Assembly: GCF_003386795.1 (NCBI RefSeq)
Contig: NZ_QTUC01000001.1
Span: 1,488,001 to 1,552,000, forward strand
From: Thermasporomyces composti
Lineage (GTDB): Bacteria; Actinomycetota; Actinomycetes; Propionibacteriales; Actinopolymorphaceae
DNA length: 64,000 nucleotides
Direction: 5' to 3'
The notes below the pieces were generated by a model. The model searched no databases, was not told where the DNA came from, and saw only the letters and a program-made list of their open reading frames with translations. The stretch's first letter is position 1. Each line of letters starts with the position of its first letter. A program made the position numbers and the translations under genes. Of this stretch, positions 60,646 through 64,000 are shown one piece after another.

Positions 60646-62582
60646 GTCGATCTCCGGTGACGTGGCAGCCAGACGCGCATCGGACCGCCGTCGCGGTTGT
60701 CCCACTGGAAGTAGGGGACGGCCACCGCCGTGGTCGGCGTGGCGTGCGCCAGCGCCTCGGGCGGCGTCGTGGAGTACGGGAAGCCGTTCCTCGGTTGCGC
60801 CACGGTGTACGCGTCAGCGCGCACGACGACGGTCCGACCGACGCCCGGCAGCTCGGCTTCCTCAGTGACCAGGCGCGTGTCGCCGTCAGCGAGCGCGAGG
60901 TCCTCGACGTCGACCCCGGGCGCCTGGTCGACCTGCTCGAAGCAGTAGACGAGCGGACCTCGTTCCACCGCGACCGCGCCCCGGACGGCGTCGATGCGCT
61001 GATGCGGATACACCAGCCTGGGCGTCATGTCGAGCTCGACCGTTACCCGCTCCCCTGGCGTCCAACGCCTACGGAGGCGCAGGTAACCCTGGTCGTCCGG
61101 CGCCGCTTCCATCGGGCTGCCGTCGACCGCCAGCCCGATCGTTGGACTCCAGCCGGGCGCCCGCAGCGCCAGCGTCCACTCGCCGTCCGGCGCCGCGTCG
61201 ACGGTGACGGTCACCGTGCCCGCCCACGGGTAGTCCGTCGAGACCGCCAGACGGATCTCGCCCGTCGACAGGTCGGCTCGAATTCGCCCGGGGATGAACT
61301 GGTGGAGGAACAGCTCGTCGCGCTCGGGGCGGACGGTGGCGACGTAGTGGCCCAGGCTGGCGACGAGCCGCATGATGTTGGGTGGGCAGCAGGCGCACGA
61401 GAACCACTCGTGCCGCCGGCCGGGATCGTCCCCCTCCAGGTGGTCGTGCCGCCGCTGGAGCGGGTTGACGTAGAAGAAGCGGGTGCCGTCCTGGGACGTC
61501 GAAGCGGCGAACGCGTTGTAGAGCGTGCGCTCGATGAGGTCGGCGTACCTGCCGTGCCCGGTCGCCAGGAGCAGCCGCCAGTTCCAGTGGATGCTCGCGA
61601 TCGACGCGCAGGTCTCGGCGTAGGCGCGGTCGGGAGGAAGCTCGTACCGGTCGCCGAAGGATTCCAGCGAGTGGCGTGAGCCCACCGCTCCGGTCAGGTA
61701 GGTCTTGGTCGCGACCATGTCCTCCCACCGGCGGATCGAGCACTCCAGCAGGGACTCGTCGCCGGTCTCGAGGTAGACGTCGACGATGCCGGCCTCGAGG
61801 TAGAGCGCCCGCACGGCGTGACCGACGTGGGTGTCGGCCTCCCGCACGGGAAGGTGGTCTTGGAGGTAGTGGGTGCCCCGACCGCCGCCGGTGATGGTGC
61901 CTTTGCCGCGCTCGTTGACCAGCTTCTCCGCGAGCGCGAGGTAGGACCGTTCGCCGGTCACGCGGTACAGCTCGACGAGCGCGGTCTCGACCTCAGGATG
62001 GCCGTCGATGCCGGGGTTGCCGCCCTCGAGGAACACCTGGACGAGGTGGTCGGCGAAGCGCCGAGCAACCCGCTGCACGGCCTCGCCGTGGCCGACTCGC
62101 GCCAACGCGACCGCCGCCTGGAAGAGGTGCCCGGCGCAGTACATCTCGTGGCTGTGCGCCAGCTCGGCGTACTGCCGGTCCGGGGCCACCACCTGGTAGT
62201 AGGAGTTGAGGTACCCGTCCTCCCGCTGGGCGGCCAGCAGCAGGGCGCCGACCTCGTCGACGAACGTGGCGAGCTCCTTCGACGGCGCTCGGCCGAGCTC
62301 CCACGCCACCGCTTCCAGCTGCTTGTAGACGTCGGAGTCGGAGAAGCGGGGGCCACGGAACTCGACGTCGGCCTGCCCGGCCGTCAATCGGAGGTTGTCG
62401 AGGTTGCCAGCCTTCTCCAGCTGCCGCAGGCCGAGCGGGATGCTCACCTCGCGGTTGATCGCCTGCCATCGGCCGAACGGACCACCGGTGAGGACGACGT
62501 CCTCGATACCGAGTGGCCGATGGACAGCTCGCGAGGTCGCTGTCGGCACGGCGGGACCGCGGACCGTGGACGTGCTGGCCAT
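60642..62582 (-). CDS. GH127-family beta-L-arabinofuranosidase
   Basis: 646 residues from ATG 62580-62582 with AAGGAG. The (alpha/alpha)6-barrel of the former DUF1680 family: 'IEDVVLTGGPFGRWQAINRE', 'NLRLTAGQADVEFRGPRFSD', 'REDGYLNSYYQVVAPDRQYA' and 'AYAETCASIASIHWNWRLLL' with Glu and the zinc Cys of the 'ETCAS' motif (about 345-350), and 'RRHEWFSCACCPPNIMRLVA' carrying the zinc and nucleophile Cys pair CC (about 405-420). It removes terminal beta-L-arabinofuranose. No signal peptide is visible, so it acts intracellularly. It heads the operon. Confidence 0.94.
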   Translation of the reverse strand: MASTSTVRGPAVPTATSRAVHRPLGIEDVVLTGGPFGRWQAINREVSIPLGLRQLEKAGNLDNLRLTAGQADVEFRGPRFSDSDVYKQLEAVAWELGRAPSKELATFVDEVGALLLAAQREDGYLNSYYQVVAPDRQYAELAHSHEMYCAGHLFQAAVALARVGHGEAVQRVARRFADHLVQVFLEGGNPGIDGHPEVETALVELYRVTGERSYLALAEKLVNERGKGTITGGGRGTHYLQDHLPVREADTHVGHAVRALYLEAGIVDVYLETGDESLLECSIRRWEDMVATKTYLTGAVGSRHSLESFGDRYELPPDRAYAETCASIASIHWNWRLLLATGHGRYADLIERTLYNAFAASTSQDGTRFFYVNPLQRRHDHLEGDDPGRRHEWFSCACCPPNIMRLVASLGHYVATVRPERDELFLHQFIPGRIRADLSTGEIRLAVSTDYPWAGTVTVTVDAAPDGEWTLALRAPGWSPTIGLAVDGSPMEAAPDDQGYLRLRRRWTPGERVTVELDMTPRLVYPHQRIDAVRGAVAVERGPLVYCFEQVDQAPGVDVEDLALADGDTRLVTEEAELPGVGRTVVVRADAYTVAQPRNGFPYSTTPPEALAHATPTTAVAVPYFQWDNRDGGPMRVWLPRHRRST

Positions 62583-62824
62583 GGGACTCCTTCGCACAAG
62601 CCAAGGAATAGGTTTTCCGGCACCGTAGAAATGGGCGCGGAGCCGGTCAAGACCGATGGCACCGATCGGACGGCCGTCTCGACCCCAGGCGGCTACGGTC
62701 TGCGAGCTAGACGCCAAGGATGGAAAGGAATCTGGCCAGGCTAGGGGAAGGTCGACCAGCTCACTGGGCATCCGCCGCCTACTATCCTGGCGTGAACGAA
62801 CAGCACGAGGGGGAAGGAAAAGCC
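62583..62824. other. Divergent promoter region, GH127 operon / LacI regulator
   Basis: About 240 bases, no gene. It must contain both promoters. No clear perfect palindrome for the LacI protein was found; a weak TTC...GAA arrangement near 62613-62628 is the best candidate. Confidence 0.4.
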
Positions 62825-63862
62825 TTGTCCCTTTCACCCCTGGGACGCGTGCCGACGATCCGTGACGTCGCCGCGGCCGCCGGCGTGTCCATCGGCACGG
62901 CCTCCAAGGCGCTCAACGGCCGCGGCAAGCTTCGGCCCGAGACGCGGGAGCGAGTCCTCGCAGCGGCTCGACAGCTCGGGTTCCGGCCCAACACCCTCGC
63001 CCAAGGCCTGCTGAGCGGACGCACCTACACCGTGGGCCTGATCACCTCGGACAGCTTCGGACGGTTCAGCATCCCGGTCATGCTGGGCGCCGAGGACGCC
63101 CTCGGCGCGGGGCAGATCTCGGTCTTCATGTGCGACACCCGGGACGACCCCATCCGCGAACGCCATCACCTGCAGACGCTGCTCGCCCGCCGTGTCGACG
63201 GGATCCTGGTGACCGGTCGGCGGACCGAGCCGCGACCCAGTATCGGCACTGAGCTCCCGGTGCCCGTCGTCTACGCCATGACGCAGTCCACCGACCCGTC
63301 CGACTTCTCCGTGATCCCCGACGACTTCGGCGGAGGACAGCTCGCCACCCGCCACCTCCTCGCCATGGGTCGACGGCGCATCGGTCACATCACCGGCCCC
63401 GAGCGCTTCCAGGCCGCACGGCTGCGCGCCGACGGGATGCGGCAGGTGCTCGCGGAGGCCGGGTACGAGATCGCCGGCGGCGGACCGCTCTTTGGCGAAT
63501 GGAGCGAGGAGTGGGGACGCCAAGGCGTCGACATCCTGCTGCGCGCCGAGCCGCGGATCGACGCGGTCTTCTGCGGGAGCGACCAGATCGCCCGAGGGGT
63601 CGCGGAGATCCTGCGCGAGCGCGGACGACGGATCCCCGACGATGTGGCCCTCGTGGGCTTCGACAACTGGGAGGCGATGGCCGTCGGCTGCCGTCCGCCA
63701 CTCACGACCGTCGACATGAACCTCGGCGAGGTCGGCCGGGTCGCCGCCGAGCACCTGCTCGCCGCCATCGCCGGCAACGCCAGCGGCGGTGGGGTCAAGG
63801 CGATCCCGTGCCAGCTCGTCGTCCGCGAGTCCACCGGGCCCGTGTCGCCTCGCGCGAACTGA
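62825..63862 (+). CDS. LacI-family transcriptional regulator
   Basis: 345 residues from TTG 62825, with GGAAGGA at good spacing; a GTG at 62792 would add 11 residues but has a weaker ribosome site. Classical LacI HTH and hinge: 'VPTIRDVAAAAGVSIGTASK' and 'ALNGRGKLRPETRERVLAAA' (about 9-50). The effector domain has 'YTVGLITSDSFGRFSIPVML', 'RRVDGILVTGRRTEPRPSIG', 'AVFCGSDQIARGVAEILRER' and 'DDVALVGFDNWEAMAVGCRP', all periplasmic-binding-protein-like. It most likely represses the arabinoside operon until an arabinosyl sugar binds. Confidence 0.94.
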   Translation: MSLSPLGRVPTIRDVAAAAGVSIGTASKALNGRGKLRPETRERVLAAARQLGFRPNTLAQGLLSGRTYTVGLITSDSFGRFSIPVMLGAEDALGAGQISVFMCDTRDDPIRERHHLQTLLARRVDGILVTGRRTEPRPSIGTELPVPVVYAMTQSTDPSDFSVIPDDFGGGQLATRHLLAMGRRRIGHITGPERFQAARLRADGMRQVLAEAGYEIAGGGPLFGEWSEEWGRQGVDILLRAEPRIDAVFCGSDQIARGVAEILRERGRRIPDDVALVGFDNWEAMAVGCRPPLTTVDMNLGEVGRVAAEHLLAAIAGNASGGGVKAIPCQLVVRESTGPVSPRAN

Positions 63863-63922
63863 CTCCCTCAGCGGGCCGGCGGGGGCAGCGGTCCCGTCCG
63901 CCGTGACGACAGTCCTCGTCCG

Positions 63923-64000
63923 TCAGGGCAGCAGCAGCACCTTGCGGAGGTTCGGTGGCCGCTCGCGCAGCGTCGCCAACGCGAGCGCGACGTCCTTGAC
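63923..64000 (-). CDS. C-terminal end of a probable medium-chain (zinc-type) dehydrogenase
   Basis: 25 codons plus TGA (63923-63925) at the right edge, reading VKDVALALATLRERPPNLRK then VLLLP. The 'L-E-D-V-x-x-A-L-x-x-L-R-x-x-x-N-L-R-K-V-V-L' ending resembles MDR-superfamily alcohol/polyol dehydrogenases and NADPH:quinone reductases. Too short for certainty. Gene starts outside the window. Confidence 0.45.
   Translation of the reverse strand, partial: VKDVALALATLRERPPNLRKVLLLP

Overview
This window comes from a high-GC Gram-positive actinomycete. The evidence is the very high G+C, the many GTG starts, 4-base gene overlaps, two XRE/DUF397 gene pairs, an actinobacterial DUF3263 protein, a WXG100/YbaB (type VII secretion) fragment, and a groEL - csp - moaD - thrC neighbourhood that I recall from Streptomyces (inference from memory, not searched). 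The glycoside hydrolase and sugar-acid gene content suggests a saprophyte that degrades plant biomass. No tRNA, rRNA, CRISPR array, transposase or integrase was recognised.

Layout. 1-1.4 kb: end of a type VII secretion-associated operon (minus). 1.5-10 kb: dipeptidase, groEL with two tandem CIRCE operators, a scar holding two decayed genes (a family-5 solute-binding protein and a phytanoyl-CoA-dioxygenase-like gene), cold-shock protein, a GH36-like glycosidase, a CysO/MoaD-type sulfur carrier and threonine synthase. 10-15.7 kb: small membrane proteins, an XRE regulator with twin perfect operators, a polytopic membrane protein, three coupled membrane-anchored proteins and a TylF-type methyltransferase. 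16-32 kb: a GT20 enzyme, two tandem paralogous GT2 enzymes, then a tightly coupled Wzx/Wzy-type exopolysaccharide operon (initiating phosphoglycosyl transferase, flippase, methyltransferase, four glycosyltransferases including a GT2-GT4 fusion, polymerase, and a Wzz-like protein whose kinase-like domain lacks a visible Walker A motif).

32-41 kb: DUF3263 protein, amidase, VOC protein, Gfo/Idh/MocA oxidoreductase, canonical trehalose-6-phosphate synthase coupled to an FGGY kinase, and a PAS-GAF-SpoIIE phosphatase. 41-47.2 kb: a sugar-acid region with kdgK-eda, a divergent Nramp-like transporter that lacks the usual metal-binding motifs, and a semialdehyde dehydrogenase/FAH-family dehydratase pair. 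Together these would take 2-keto-3-deoxy sugar acids to pyruvate plus glyceraldehyde-3-phosphate, or to 2-oxoglutarate. 47.5-53 kb: a small secreted SH3-like protein, IclR/U32 divergent pair with a palindromic operator, a zinc-ribbon small protein, and an intact plus a truncated XRE(DUF5753)-DUF397 pair.

53-64 kb: a minus-strand arabinoside operon read from a divergent LacI regulator: GH127 beta-L-arabinofuranosidase, two paralogous sugar-binding lipoproteins, two ABC permeases, then a class-IV aminotransferase, a sulfotransferase-like protein and a GH43-like beta-propeller glycosidase. The ATPase of the importer is not present and is presumably a shared MsiK-type protein encoded elsewhere. 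The right edge cuts a minus-strand dehydrogenase-like gene. Short tandem repeat arrays (14 to 19 bp units) occur at several intergenic sites.
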